DNA from: Pinus tabuliformis
Lineage: Eukaryota > Streptophyta > Pinopsida > Pinales > Pinaceae
Length of the DNA stretch: 64,000 nt
Reading direction: 5' to 3'
Assembly (NCBI GenBank): GCA_031772625.1
Contig: CM062816.1
Span: 1,666,451,385-1,666,515,384 of the forward strand
This document shows, piece by piece, positions 10,004-20,572 of the stretch. Under the pieces are notes generated by a model. The model was given only the letters and a program-made list of their open reading frames with translations. It was not told where the DNA came from and did no database searches. The translations under genes and the position numbers were made by a program. How positions within the stretch are numbered: the stretch's first letter is position 1; the number at the start of each line of letters is the position of its first letter.

Positions 10004-10136
10004 AAGACTTTCTCTCTTTTTTGGAGTTTGACATGGAGAGCAGAGGTATAAGACTTGCCTAAGAGGATAGCATGACTGTTGATAGAGCCATACTAACTGT
10101 AAATAGTCATGGTGACATTTTTTAGTGTAACACTAT

Positions 10137-10560
10137 GGACTATGAAAGTAGCAGTGATGAAGAACATGATGAAGAATTTAGAATGAATAGAGTGTCATAG
10201 TGTCCACTTAGTCATAATCCCATGGACTATGAGAGCAGCAGTGATGAAGAACATGATGAAGATTTTCAAATAAATAAAGAGTTAGAGTTTCCACTTAGTC
10301 CTAATCCTAAGGACTATGAGAACAGTAGTGATGAAGGACAGGATGAAGCACTTAGTCCTAATCCTAAGGACTATGAGAGTAGCAGTGATAAAGGACAGGA
10401 TGTAGAATTTTCAATAAGTAACAGCCACATTTTCAACATAGTCCTAATCTTATGGACTATGAGAGAAACAATGACAATGCACATGAGGAAGAATATCCAA
10501 TTAACATCGAGTGAAATTTTCCATTTAGTCCTAATTCTAAGGACTATCGAGTAGAATTGA
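10137..10560 (+). repeat. Imperfect tandem repeats coding an acidic DYESSSDE motif
   Basis: Six or so related units, each built on GGACTATGA followed by a Ser/Asp/Glu-rich tail and preceded by CTTAGTCCTAATCC. The clearest protein reading is SPNPKDYESSSDKGQD. Units differ in length (about 50-90 bases) and in frame-preserving indels. They form the acidic start of the transposase-like pseudogene. Confidence 0.75.
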
Positions 10561-13274
10561 AGAAGGGGAAGATGAAGAATATCCTCCAAGTCAATATTTC
10601 AAAAGCATAACTGATCATAGTGAGGATAACATTCCTCATAATGATGATGAAAATTCTTATACAAATGATGATCCAATGATGGATATGTTTCCAGGAAATA
10701 TTGTATCGAGGAGCAGGAGCAGACCTTTTTGTATCAATCCAAGATGTTCTAGTTATACAAGGGGTAAAGTAGAATATCTGATGAGAAGAAGTTCTATCAG
10801 CGCTCTCATTTCAAGTAAATGTTGTAAAAAATATTGCTTGAAACATATGGATTTCAAGTTTGGTTAGAGAAAAGGAAGAGATATTTGTCAATGAATAAAA
10901 GCATGCAAAATTCATATTTAGTTGGGTGCATGCAATCTACATTGTCAGGTTATGATTATCATATTGGGTCTTTATTTATCTGTACAAAGGCTTTCAAAAT
11001 GTTTTATTCGGTGGGAAATTTTCATCTCTCAAGAATCCAAGAAAATTTGGAAAAGGATCCCACATTTTATTTAGAAGTATGTCATAAACGATAGTTTGGG
11101 CCATTATCAAATACTGCAATGTCATGGATGAAAGATTTCTTTTCAAAGCATGGAGAGTGTATGCCAAATAGAGAGACAATACATATTCTAGATAATTTTT
11201 CAAGAAAAGAAATCTACAACTTATACAAAGAATATGCAGAAGGTTCTAAGAGACATGGTCGATTTATTACATATCAATATTTTGTGAAGGTATGGAAGAA
11301 AGAATTCAACAATGTCTGTATTCCTAAGAAGCAAAGGATGGGGATTTGCAGTACATGTGCTTCTCTTAAATAAAAAAGGGATAAATGTGAAGGGCCGAAA
11401 AGAGGTAAGCATTCATAACTTTAACTTTTAAAATTGTATAGTCATCAACTATGAAAACACATTTCTTAATGGCTTTCTTTTATGTTGTGTAGATTCCATT
11501 GTCAAAGAACTTCAAGAGCATCGCGAACAACAAACAAGTGAAAGGAAAAAAGTGTACATGCATCGAAAGAAGTATTATGATAATCTGAATAAATATATGT
11601 GTTTGATAACTGATGGTATGGACCAGAAGAAAACACTTTTACCACATTTTGTTTGCACACCCAAAAATTTATAGGAGGAAAATTGTATTCAATATCACTT
11701 GGTCAGTTGTATGGTCTTCAATGGGAAAATTTTGCCAAGGGTCTACTTCACAGCTCCAAATATTCATAATTATGCAAATATGACAATAACCATAATTCAT
11801 GAAGTGCTTTCTCATTGGTCTGGTAATCTTCCTAAGTTTTGTATCTACAATTGGACAACACTTGCCGTGAAAACAAAAATCAGGTTGTTTTTGGATATCT
11901 AAAGATGCTTGTTGAATTGAGAAATTTTCAGAAGGTAAATGTTGGTTTCCTTCTTGTTGGGCACACTCATGACCATATTGATTAGATGTTCAGTCATTTT
12001 TTAGTCACATTGAGGAGGAGGGAAGTTGGGAGCTTGCCATCATTATTTGAATGTATTAAGAAATCATACATGCTAGAGCCTACTTTTGATGTGTTGGAAG
12101 AAACTATTGACATGTGAAGGTTTATTTTGGGATCACATGGTGAGGAGAAATGCATTGAACAACTTAATGACATTATCTTCCAACATCAACTTCGTATCAA
12201 AAAAATTGACGGGAAAACACTAATATGGGGAAAGAAGTATTCAACTACTGCAGAATGGGCACCATCATCAGGTTTGGAATTTTTGAAGTTCATTCTAGAT
12301 CATCCAATATTTACATCAAAGATATTGTTATTACAATCAGTTTGTGAAGTTCATAATGCACGTAGACAAAATAGAGATATACATTATTCTGATTGCCTAG
12401 AAGAAACTAAAAAATGTATTAGATATACATATGAGTACTTTGACATTGCTGATTCAGTTTGGTGGGAGTCATTTTTCAATTATCAAAGTGATATCATTTC
12501 AAGAACAACAAATGAATATATACCTTTGAAAAATCCATTCATTTGGCCACAAAATGTGTCAAATGAACATGAGGAAAGAAACATTGTGAAAAACAACAAT
12601 CTCAAGGTATTATTAATTCTTCACTGGCAGAGGAAAGAGAGATGTATATTGGTTCTAGAAGATCTTGTGCACAATGTGAAACCATGGAAGACCTTTACAG
12701 GGGTTCAGTACAGGATATTAAGGAGGGTTTCATGATCGTAGTGCTAGCAAATGGAGATCCCAATGGCTATCCATTATGGGTTGCTAAGGTTATAAAGGTC
12801 TTTACAGAAAATGAAGATGTTACAGGTGTTGAAGTACATTGGTATGCCACAAATACACACCCATTCAATGGTGTGTATAAGCCAGATATGGTAGATAATA
12901 AAAAAATTGGCAGAAAGAGAAAAAGAAAGGGTACAAATATAAATCGTCGCCGCACAGACCTCTTAAAATTGGAGGATTTTGACATACTTGTTTATGACTT
13001 AAATTTAACAAAGAGAGGAACTCTTCACTTCAAGACGATAGAGATTCTTATAAGGTTGTTACCAGAAGGAACAATGTTGAGATGGGTGTCTACAGAAACC
13101 AGTCGTAGATCTAGAAGAATTTTGAAACCTGAAATGCTGGGCATGCATGTGGACTTAGATGGGGCACTAGTTGATGAAAGAGAAGAATATGGAACATCTT
13201 CATCTGCGTCTAGAAATTCATATGAAGATGTGAATTCTGATGGTGTGCAAGAAAATATGAGTGATTTTGAATAA
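10137..13274 (+). pseudogene. DDE-transposase-like (DUF7869-type) gene, disrupted, with one intron
   Basis: The joined reading begins with acidic repeats (10137-10560). It passes a Cys-containing segment near 11119-11373 (WMKDFFSKHGECMPNRETIH, then GICSTCASLK). It crosses an intron with GTAAGC donor at 11405 and TGTGTAG acceptor ending 11492, which keeps the frame. It continues into a core resembling DUF7869 transposase-like proteins: ITDGMDQKKTLLPHF, then FLLVGHTHDHID. A C-terminal part (12127-13274) ends at TAA 13272-13274 after a basic patch (KKIGRKRKRKG). Stops interrupt it after SLK (TAA), after PKNL (TAG), after HID (TAG) and at 12116-12118 (TGA), with further frame changes in between. 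The family resemblance is from motif memory only. The acidic Asp in GMDQ and the Asp of HTHDHID would be catalytic candidates. I found no terminal inverted repeats. Confidence 0.6.
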
Positions 13275-14617
13275 TTGGCTAAGACAGTTTATATAACTGA
13301 TGTTTGCATCGTATCTTGAAATAAAAATTTTGATTTCCATATGGTGTTAAATAAGAAGTTATGAATCATTTTTATGTTGTTGGACTATATGTTTTAATTA
13401 TGATGATTTTTATTGTTTAGAATATATAAAATGCAACAATAAATTAGAGATATAATGTATGTTTCATTCAATCTACAAATAATGACATTTTGATTAATTT
13501 AGTCATGTAATTTGTTCATAATGTCATGGTTTTTTAATTTTATGGTTGAAAATTTTCCAATTCTTTTTGTATCTTTAATGTTATGGTTGAAAACAATTAG
13601 AATTTTAGCAATCTTTAGTGTGATGTTATTATATATTTAACATCATGGATGAAACTAATAGAATTTTAATGTGTTTCAGATCCCATTATTTTATCTTTAT
13701 CATTGTTACTAAAAAATGTTGAAATTATACTTAGGAAAGAAAATGTTATTCTACCAAAAACATTAGTGTGTTTTTTTCCTCAAAAACAACTGTTTTTTTG
13801 CACATAAAAATTCAATTTTACTGGAATTTTTTAAAAATGTTGAAAATTGACCCTAAAAAAAAACCATCATTCCAATATCAACACTTTTCATTTTGAGGGT
13901 GTTTTTTGCACAATTTTTGCACAAAAAATTTGTTTTCACTGCCATTTTTAAAACATGTTCAAAATTGACCCTAAAAGAAAAACCATTGTTCCAGTATACA
14001 CACTTTTCGTTTTTAGCACTGTTTTTTATATTTTTCTGGGGTTTTTTGGCTAGAGTTCCCATTTTGAGTTTATAGTTCCCGTTTCAAAATTTACTTTGTT
14101 CTATAAATTGGTTTGATTTACTATGTTTGTCCTCAAGCAATGAAGTATTTCCTTTGTTCTTCAATTTTATTCATCTCTTACGTAAGAGGATTTTAGATCT
14201 TACAATTTGATTCGTGGGTGTTTTTGCACTCTTACATTAATTGGATTTTTTGTCAATTAATTGAAAAAAATGATAAGTCTAAGTTTTATTTCATTTATTT
14301 GTTACAAAATTTATGATTAGAAAACGATGTTTCATTTAGATTAATTGTCATTAAATTAGCCAAATAAAAAAATAATAGGTTTTATATAGGTTTTCTAATT
14401 TGTAATTCAATCGAATCAATAATTATGTTTTTTAAATAAACAATTAGATCGATAGACTTGATAATTGTGTGGCCCTAGCCCTGAAATCATGTAATTGATG
14501 GGCAAAAAAAAGGGTACCCAAAGCTTTTATGTCTATCATGACCAAAGTTTGAGAAGGTTGTGGAAAAGATCAAGGAAGTGGGAAGCTACATTATTGAATA
14601 AAAAATTAATTAAAATA
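13275..14617. other. AT-rich spacer without genes
   Basis: This is host or degraded sequence between the transposase-like pseudogene and the left target duplication of the copia element. It holds a tandem duplication (13791-14030) and runs of T and A. Only short meaningless frames are present. Its right edge, AAATA at 14613-14617, is the left copy of the copia target duplication. Confidence 0.7.
13791..14030. repeat. Two-copy tandem duplication, period about 118 bp
   Basis: Blocks containing GTTGAAAATTGACCCTAAAA (from 13839) and GTTCAAAATTGACCCTAAAA (from 13957) repeat with their flanks, including ACCAT..TTCCA and the CACTTTTC segment. Many mismatches show the duplication is old. Confidence 0.7.
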
Positions 14618-15482
14618 TGTAGAAAAATGGTGATAGAATTGCAACTACTCAAGAAATTTAATCTAAAATCAAGAGACATAATTCTACTCTACTGATATGT
14701 GGAATTTAATTCACAATTTAGAACAACATTCAAAAACATGTAATAAGAAAAACCACACATGCACAATATTTTTCTAGGGGAACCCAACTGGGAAAAACCC
14801 CTCAAGCCTCTTTACATTAATCAGATGAATAGAGAACGTATTATAATTGCTTTATTTCTCTGAGCTCAGCCTGCAAGTGGATAACCTTGCTCTCTGCTCA
14901 ATGAGAAGCTCTAACCCAGATTTAGTTATTTTTTACCTCTACTTGAGCTCCTATTTCCTTATGCAAATCCTAAGGAATTAGCCTCTATTTTTTTAGGAAT
15001 TTCTCCTACAATTGATAGTGAAATTCCCAAGGTTGGATTATTTGACTGCATGCAACACCTATACACTCAAACTAGTTTATACCTTCTTATTACACTGCCT
15101 TGGAATCTCCACCACAATTGAGGAACTCGATTTCTTGCATGCACTAGCTATTTTGAGTTGATTGATCAGTTAACTGGATGATCACTGAGTTAGACTGTTG
15201 TCCCACTACACAACTAACCTTCCACTAGTTCTATCAACAATTGGAGCTACTTCAACTGAATACAATTGGAAATAACTAAACTGGATTACTAAAAGTTAGA
15301 AATCACACGTGCTTAACTGAACTCCAAACCCTCTAACTAGAATTTACTAAGCTAACTAAGTGAAAAGAGCCATGTCACCTCAATTAACTACCTCCAATTT
15401 GTCTGTTGATGTGGAAATTCGATTTTTCTCAATTTGACCATGGTTAAATAAAATTGATCCTTTCTTGTTACACTTATCAACA
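14618..15482 (-). repeat. Copia 3' LTR
   Basis: 865 bases aligning with 50197-51075, sharing TG and CA ends. A purine tract on the minus strand (AAGAGGTAG, complement of 15483-15491) adjoins its inner edge as expected for a polypurine tract. The flank AAATA on the left matches the right flank of the other LTR. Confidence 0.9.
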
Positions 15483-15493
15483 CTACCTCTTAG

Positions 15494-15986
15494 CATGAAA
15501 GGGATTTTCAACCACCCATATTCTGGACCTATGGAATTCGAACTTCCCTGTTGACAAGGTCTTTGTTAAGATGTCAACATATTACTCCTCTATTAGAATG
15601 TATTGTAGCAACATTATCCTGCTCTACACACATTCTCGTAAATGATGATACTAGATATCTATATGCTTGGATCAACCATGAAATACCAGATTCTCAGAGA
15701 GATTAATGCAACTTTGACTATCAAAATAGATCACATTTGGATCCATCTCCTGACGCAACAATCCCACAAGTATCTTTCCCATCCAGATCACCTCACATGC
15801 TGCTTGAATGGTAACCATGTATTCAACTTTTGTCGATCTAAGCACCATAGACCTCTGCCTCCTGTTGTACCAGGAAACCGCTACAAACCCAACACTGAAA
15901 ATTCCACTTGATGTACTCTTTTGGTCAGAGAACTCCTTGCCCAATATGCATCTATGAAGCCACACAACATCAATCCTTTTATCCAT
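15494..15986 (-). pseudogene. Copia RNase H, C-terminal fragment
   Basis: The minus-strand reading contains the copia RNase H markers FSDQKSTSSGIFSVGFVAVSWYN, then STKVEYM with the catalytic Glu, then a CEVIW helix and DSQSC. It ends with the family tail near SENLVFHG. Between about 15665 and 15494 the reading decays into the non-coding 3' end. On its 5' side it is cut at 15986 by the LINE insertion, and the missing start continues at 19947-20572. It degrades the RNA strand of RNA/DNA hybrids in intact elements; here it is a fossil. Confidence 0.85.
15966..15986. repeat. LINE target-site duplication, left copy
   Basis: The 21 bases beginning AACATCAATCC and ending TTTATCCAT match 19945-19965 with one T/C difference. 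They flank the LINE body and its poly(A) tail. Confidence 0.88.
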
Positions 15987-16018
15987 ACACACCTTAAAAC
16001 AGAAAAAGGAACCAGGCA

Positions 16019-18573
16019 ATGATCAAGCTGTACCTGTTAAAAGCATATGACAGAATAAACTGGAAGTATCTGGAATCCATTCTTCAAGCCTATGGGTTCT
16101 GCAACAGATGGGTGAAATGGATACTTAGCATGATATCCACACCGAACTTCTCTATACTCCTAAATGGTACTCCAACTGCAACCTTTAATGCTTCAAGAGG
16201 CCTACGCCAAGGAGACCCCCTGTCTCCTTTCCTGTTTATAATAGCAGTTGAAGGGCTGGGAAGGTACATTAAGAAAGAGCTAAGAGAAAGCAAAATTAAA
16301 GGGTTGCGCCTATGGGGAAACAACATCCCAGTTACTCACCAACAGTTCGTAGATGATATCATGATATTCTGCAAGGTATCACTGCGAGAAGTCAAAAAGG
16401 TAAAGGAGATCCTGGAGGTATTCATGGAAGCTTCTGGAACTGAAATAAATAAGGATAAATCAAGCGCCTTTATTTTCAACTCACCTGAAATAGTTAAAGC
16501 ACACCTGACAAGAATCTTGGGGTTCAGAAAGGGAGAGCTGCCCACCAAATACTTAGGAACCATGCTCGATATAAGCTCGCTAAGGATAGCCAAATGGCAA
16601 CCCATTATAGAGAAACTTAAGAGCAGATTAGAAAACTGGGTTTTTCGGACTTTGAATATAGTAGCTAGGTTGGTGCTTCTTAAATCAACATTGCAATCAA
16701 TCCCTATCTATCCCCTATCGGTTATGGCAATCCCGAAAGGAGTTTGCACCAAAATGATTGAAATTTACAGGAAATTCCTATGGGGAGGACCAAAATAGCA
16801 GAAGAAATGGGCCCTAAGTTCATGGAACAGCTTAACAAAAACAAAGGAGGAAGGGGGCTAGGGCTAAGAGATCCAACTATTTTAAATCAAGTCCTAGCGG
16901 TGAAACTTTGGTGGAGGTGGATGAAAGGAGGCAAAGATCTATGGAAGGAAATATGGACATTAAAATATAACATGCCCACAGCAGCCGAAGAAATTATGAG
17001 AAAGGAAGAAATGCCAAAAGGATCTGCGATATGGGAACTAGCATGTCAGAACAGAGACATCATAAATAGACATGCTTTTTGGGAAATAAGAAATGGAAGG
17101 ACAAAAAAATTCTAGGAGGAAGGCTGGCAACAGAGGGAAAGAATGATGGAAATCCAGGAGCTGCAAAATATCTATAGGGAAGCCAAGGGTAAAGGCTTAA
17201 TCTTAGTCAAAGACTACTGGAAGGAAGGAGGAGAAAATGAGATGTGGAGAGAATGGAAAGGACCTGAAGAATGGGATAATAACATCGAGGAGGAACTAAA
17301 AGCCAGGATAATAAAGGAGATGGACTCAAGAAGGATTAAAAATAGAGATGGACGAGATATCCTCAGATGGGGCGGAAATACAAAAGGCACTTTCTCAATC
17401 AAAGAAGCATATACCATAAAATCCAAGCAAGCATAGGAAGCTCGAACACAAGATTGGAAACAATTATGGAAGAATAGGTGGTGGCCAAAGGTCACCATGT
17501 TTGCATGGCTAGTAGGCAGAAGGTGCATACTTACATGGGATCAAATATAGAAAAGAGGGTTCTTAGGACCACCAAGATGTAGCTTATGTAAAAAAAATGA
17601 AGAAGATCAGGAACACATCCTAAACGGTTTTCCGATAGCTCAGCTTCAATGGGAAGAAACTAGATGCCTCTTTGGAAAGTCAAACCGAAACCCCCTGGAC
17701 ATAATACAAACTCTATTCCAATGGGGGAAGGGAAAATTTCAAAGCCTGGTGATCAGAAGAGCATGGAACTTGGTAATGGGGTTCAGCATATGGAACATCT
17801 GGAAAGAGAGAAATAGAAGTATTTTTCAAGGTAAGACATCTACACTTGAGGATTTATGGAAAAGAACTCAGAATCAAATAAGAGAAACAATTTTATCGGA
17901 AACGTGGGACCAGGAAGACTGGAGAACTTCGAAGGAAGAGCACCATATTCTAAGAAAGCTAAACCTGGAACCTGGGATGGTTTTCCCTCATCATCAAAAA
18001 AGACAGGTTATAAAAAACCAAAGCCCAATTGTTTTCAGTCGCCCTCAGGACGGTTTCATCAAACTTAACTTTAACGAAGCTTCAAAAGGAAATCTAGGAC
18101 CAGATGGATATGGCGGGATCTTTAGAGACAACCAAGGTCAAACCAGATGGATCTATACAGACAGAGGAGGTATAATGAGTAACAACGAAGCCGAATTCAT
18201 GGTGGCATATCAAGGAATCAGGATCGCAATAAGAAATGGATACATGAAATTAGAAATAGAAGGAGACTCAAATTTGGTTATAGAGACAATCAGAAAACTA
18301 AATCATGGCAAGTCATGGGAACAGGTGGCTAAGAGCTGGAGGACGGCGGGTCTCATCCAGGACTTAGAAGAATCTATGAAACGTATTGAGTATAAGGTCA
18401 TTCATCATGTAAGAAGAGAAGGCAATAGACCAGCAGACTACCTGGAAAATTGGGGATGCAACGAACCGGATGGAAAAGTTGATACCATATGGACATCCCA
18501 GCTGGCCACGACAAGATGGGAAAACTTAAACCGAATCACCAAACAGGATAATAATGAAGCAATACAGCCATGA
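16019..18573 (+). pseudogene. LINE ORF2 remnant: RT, zinc-finger linker, RNase H
   Basis: The RT part shows KAYDRINWKYL, GLRQGDPLSPFLF (residues 61-73 from 16019) and FVDD at 110-113 in place of FADD. After GGPK a TAG (16796-16798) interrupts, and near 16850 a one-base shift moves the reading to the frame with GLGLRDPTILNQ. Further TAGs occur near 17114, 17435 and 17548. A zinc-finger-like CSLCKKNEEDQEHIL lies near 17580-17620. From about 18050 an RNase H domain follows (NFNEASKGN, NNEAEF, EGDSN, NRPAD). The first catalytic Asp appears as Asn (residue 109 counted from 17749), which would inactivate the enzyme. All four traced stops are TAG. Confidence 0.9.
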
Positions 18574-19946
18574 TCATGATAACACACATACCCCGATCGG
18601 GGTGGAGAAATACGGTCAGCTCAAGGCAGTGATGGGATGTAGTACCGGCCTGCACACGCCACACCTCAAGGCTTTCATTACTAGGTTAGTTGCGACAGCA
18701 TGCAGAGGAGACCACATACCAAGATGAGGAGCAGATCGAATTATGGAAATGGCAGGAGAGAGGATCGGTGGCGATCATTTGCTGCAACAGGGGTCAGGTG
18801 GCGGTATGCATTTAAGAACTGGAGCAGGTAGAACGACAGATAATCTGAAATCCGGGAAGGTGGCGAAGAGTAGAGTAGTTTGGCAGAGAGACTCAGGACA
18901 CAGACTTAAACGTCGACAAAATGATATGGTGGAAGGAGGAAGGAGGGAAAGGCAGGTGAAGGAGGGAGAAAGGAGGAATAGCAGGGGAGAGCAGGAGCAA
19001 GTAGTGGAGGAAACAGAAAATTCCGGAGAAAGGGAAATGGAGATAGGGAAGGATAAATGTAGGGTGAGGGTGACCTTCAAAGTAGGGCAAAGCAGCAGAA
19101 GAAATAACAGGGGTAGACTGTCAAAAAGAGGAAAAGGAAGGAGGCGCATGGGATGAGGAAGATCATGGCAGGCAGACCACTGCGAGACAGAGACTCCGGC
19201 CTTAAACCAACAGAAGAGGGGTCGTCACTCCATAGAGTAGGTCGTGCAGGAACCGGAGAGAGCTTATGTCAAAGGGTCCAACGAAGATATCAGAAGGATA
19301 ATAGATGCGCTAGAAAACAGAGTTCTGGAAGAACCCTCTGACCCAGAAATGGAGTGGAACACCCTACTTCCGGATCCTGGGAATACGAGAGGGCGCCTAA
19401 TGTTATATAAATAGGCATTACACATGTATTGGGTGATGAAACATTTGTTAGCTAGAGCAATGGAGCAGGTCGCTGTTGAGATGATAGAGATAGCCCAAAG
19501 TGTGCCGAATACGAAGAAGGAGATGACCAATCTACAGCTCATGATACGGAAGTAGGACAACAAAATAGAGGAAATCCGTGGCATGTTGAAGGAATTAACC
19601 AAGGCGAAGCGTGAGGAGGAAATCAAGCAAGAAATCATGGTAGACTGAATGTTTGCCCAGTTATTTTTTTGAATTTTGTGATACGCTTTAGTGAAAGAGT
19701 CAGTATGGCAGGTTTTGTTATGTGTTTGAGCCTAGACATTAAGAGACAGAATGTAGATAGGGTACTGCCATGTTTTTTGATATGTTGTTTTTCAAAGCTG
19801 ACAATTGAACACTCTCAAACTATGTTTTATGAGTGACCAACAGACCCGGTTTCCCTGCGGGGTGGGTTGAGGTCACAGGCAATTGTATAGTTTTACTGTT
19901 GTTGTACATAATAGAAAAGGTAACACCGTAGCTTACAAAAAAAAAA
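18574..19946 (+). other. LINE 3' non-coding tail, purine-rich
   Basis: About 1.4 kb between the RNase H stop and the poly(A). The stretch 18740-19160 is strongly GA-rich on the plus strand, which creates long open frames on both strands without recognisable motifs. I treat these as composition artefacts. It ends in an A tract and the target duplication. Confidence 0.6.
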
Positions 19947-19965
19947 CATCAATCCCTTTATCCAT
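19945..19965. repeat. LINE target-site duplication, right copy
   Basis: Partner of 15966-15986, with one mismatch (C for T), directly following the A tract. Confidence 0.88.
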
Positions 19966-20572
19966 CTATACCATAATCCATACTAGGTAGTGCCTCTGAG
20001 GTACCATAAAACATGCTTAGCTGCCTTCCAATACAATTTGGTAGGCCTAACCATGGCTTGGCTCAACTTGTTTACTGCATAGCACATATCTAGTCGTGTG
20101 TTCACAAGGTACATTAGTGAACCTACTAGCTACCGGTAAATGTTAACATCAACCTCTTCACCTAAAGTGGAATCCTCCTTCCTCTAGTTGGTCTCTATAG
20201 GTGTCTCCATGGGCTTGCAACTCTCCATGTGAAATCTCTACAATATCTTGGTGGCATACTTGCCTTGAGACACAAACAATTCCCCATCACCTTGCCCTAC
20301 TTCCAGCCCAGGGAACTAGTGCATGAGACCCATGTCTTTCATCTCAAATTCTCTTGCAAGGTCCACCTTACAAGAGTTGATCAGTTGATCATCACCTGTC
20401 AATATTAAATCCTCAACATATAAAACAATGAAAATAAATTTATCTTCTACCAAAATATAGTATAGGTTCCCATCCACTTTACTTTTGCTGAAGCCCAAAC
20501 TAGTGAGATAACTGTCGATCCTGGTGCACCAAGCTAGGGGTGCCTATTTGAGACTATAAAATGCTCGCTTGA
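19947..20572 (-). pseudogene. Copia reverse transcriptase, C-terminal part, and start of RNase H
   Basis: The minus-strand reading from 20498 to 20316 contains a copia RT core with YVEDLILTGDD, where YVDD is the active form, so the first catalytic Asp of the pair is Glu. It continues left into a connection region ending AAKHVLWYLRGTT, the usual lead-in to copia RNase H. Stops and small indels are present. It is split from upstream RT (34813-35048) by the Athila-like element and from downstream RNase H by the LINE. Confidence 0.85.

Larger units (their letters stand above)
1..10060 (-). mobile_element. Element A: Tat-type Ty3/gypsy retrotransposon, ends not resolved
   Basis: Reading leftwards the order is a TATA-like box near 10.0 kb, gag (9606-7159), protease-RT-RNase H-integrase (7015-2441), archaeal-type RNase H (2299-1881), then the antisense PMD gene. 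A degraded retroviral RNase H inside pol plus a second archaeal-type RNase H is the signature of the Tat lineage. I cannot match two LTRs. The GC-rich hairpin clusters at 224-363 and 9884-9979 are the only related sequences at the two ends. No tRNA primer site or polypurine tract is obvious. The left limit may lie outside the window and the right limit is a guess from the start of the next gene. Confidence 0.7.
9607..10136. other. Leader/putative 5' LTR region of element A; no gene
   Basis: This stretch lies between the gag start and the next pseudogene. It holds the hairpin cluster at 9884-9979 and a minus-strand TATA-like box. I looked for a tRNA-complementary primer site on the minus strand (iMet or Asp type) and did not find a convincing one. 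No open frame of interest is seen. Confidence 0.55.
15987..19946 (+). mobile_element. 5'-truncated LINE (L1-type) inserted in copia RNase H
   Basis: The element begins abruptly inside the reverse transcriptase, so the endonuclease, the first ORF and the start of RT are missing, as is usual for LINE insertions. It ends in a 10-base A tract (19937-19946) and is bounded by a 21-bp duplication with one mismatch. Copia RNase H coding continues across the site once the insert is removed. Orientation is opposite to the copia element. Its 3' part encodes a ribonuclease H domain after RT, a feature of many plant L1 elements. Confidence 0.92.

Noticed and set aside
1..10060. Matched LTRs for element A
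   Set aside because: I compared the first 420 bases with 9600-10100 and found only shared hairpin motifs, not an alignable repeat, so LTR limits are not reported.
18743..19156. Long open frames on both strands in the LINE tail
   Set aside because: Strong purine bias removes stops; no recognisable motif, and the frames lie after the LINE RNase H.
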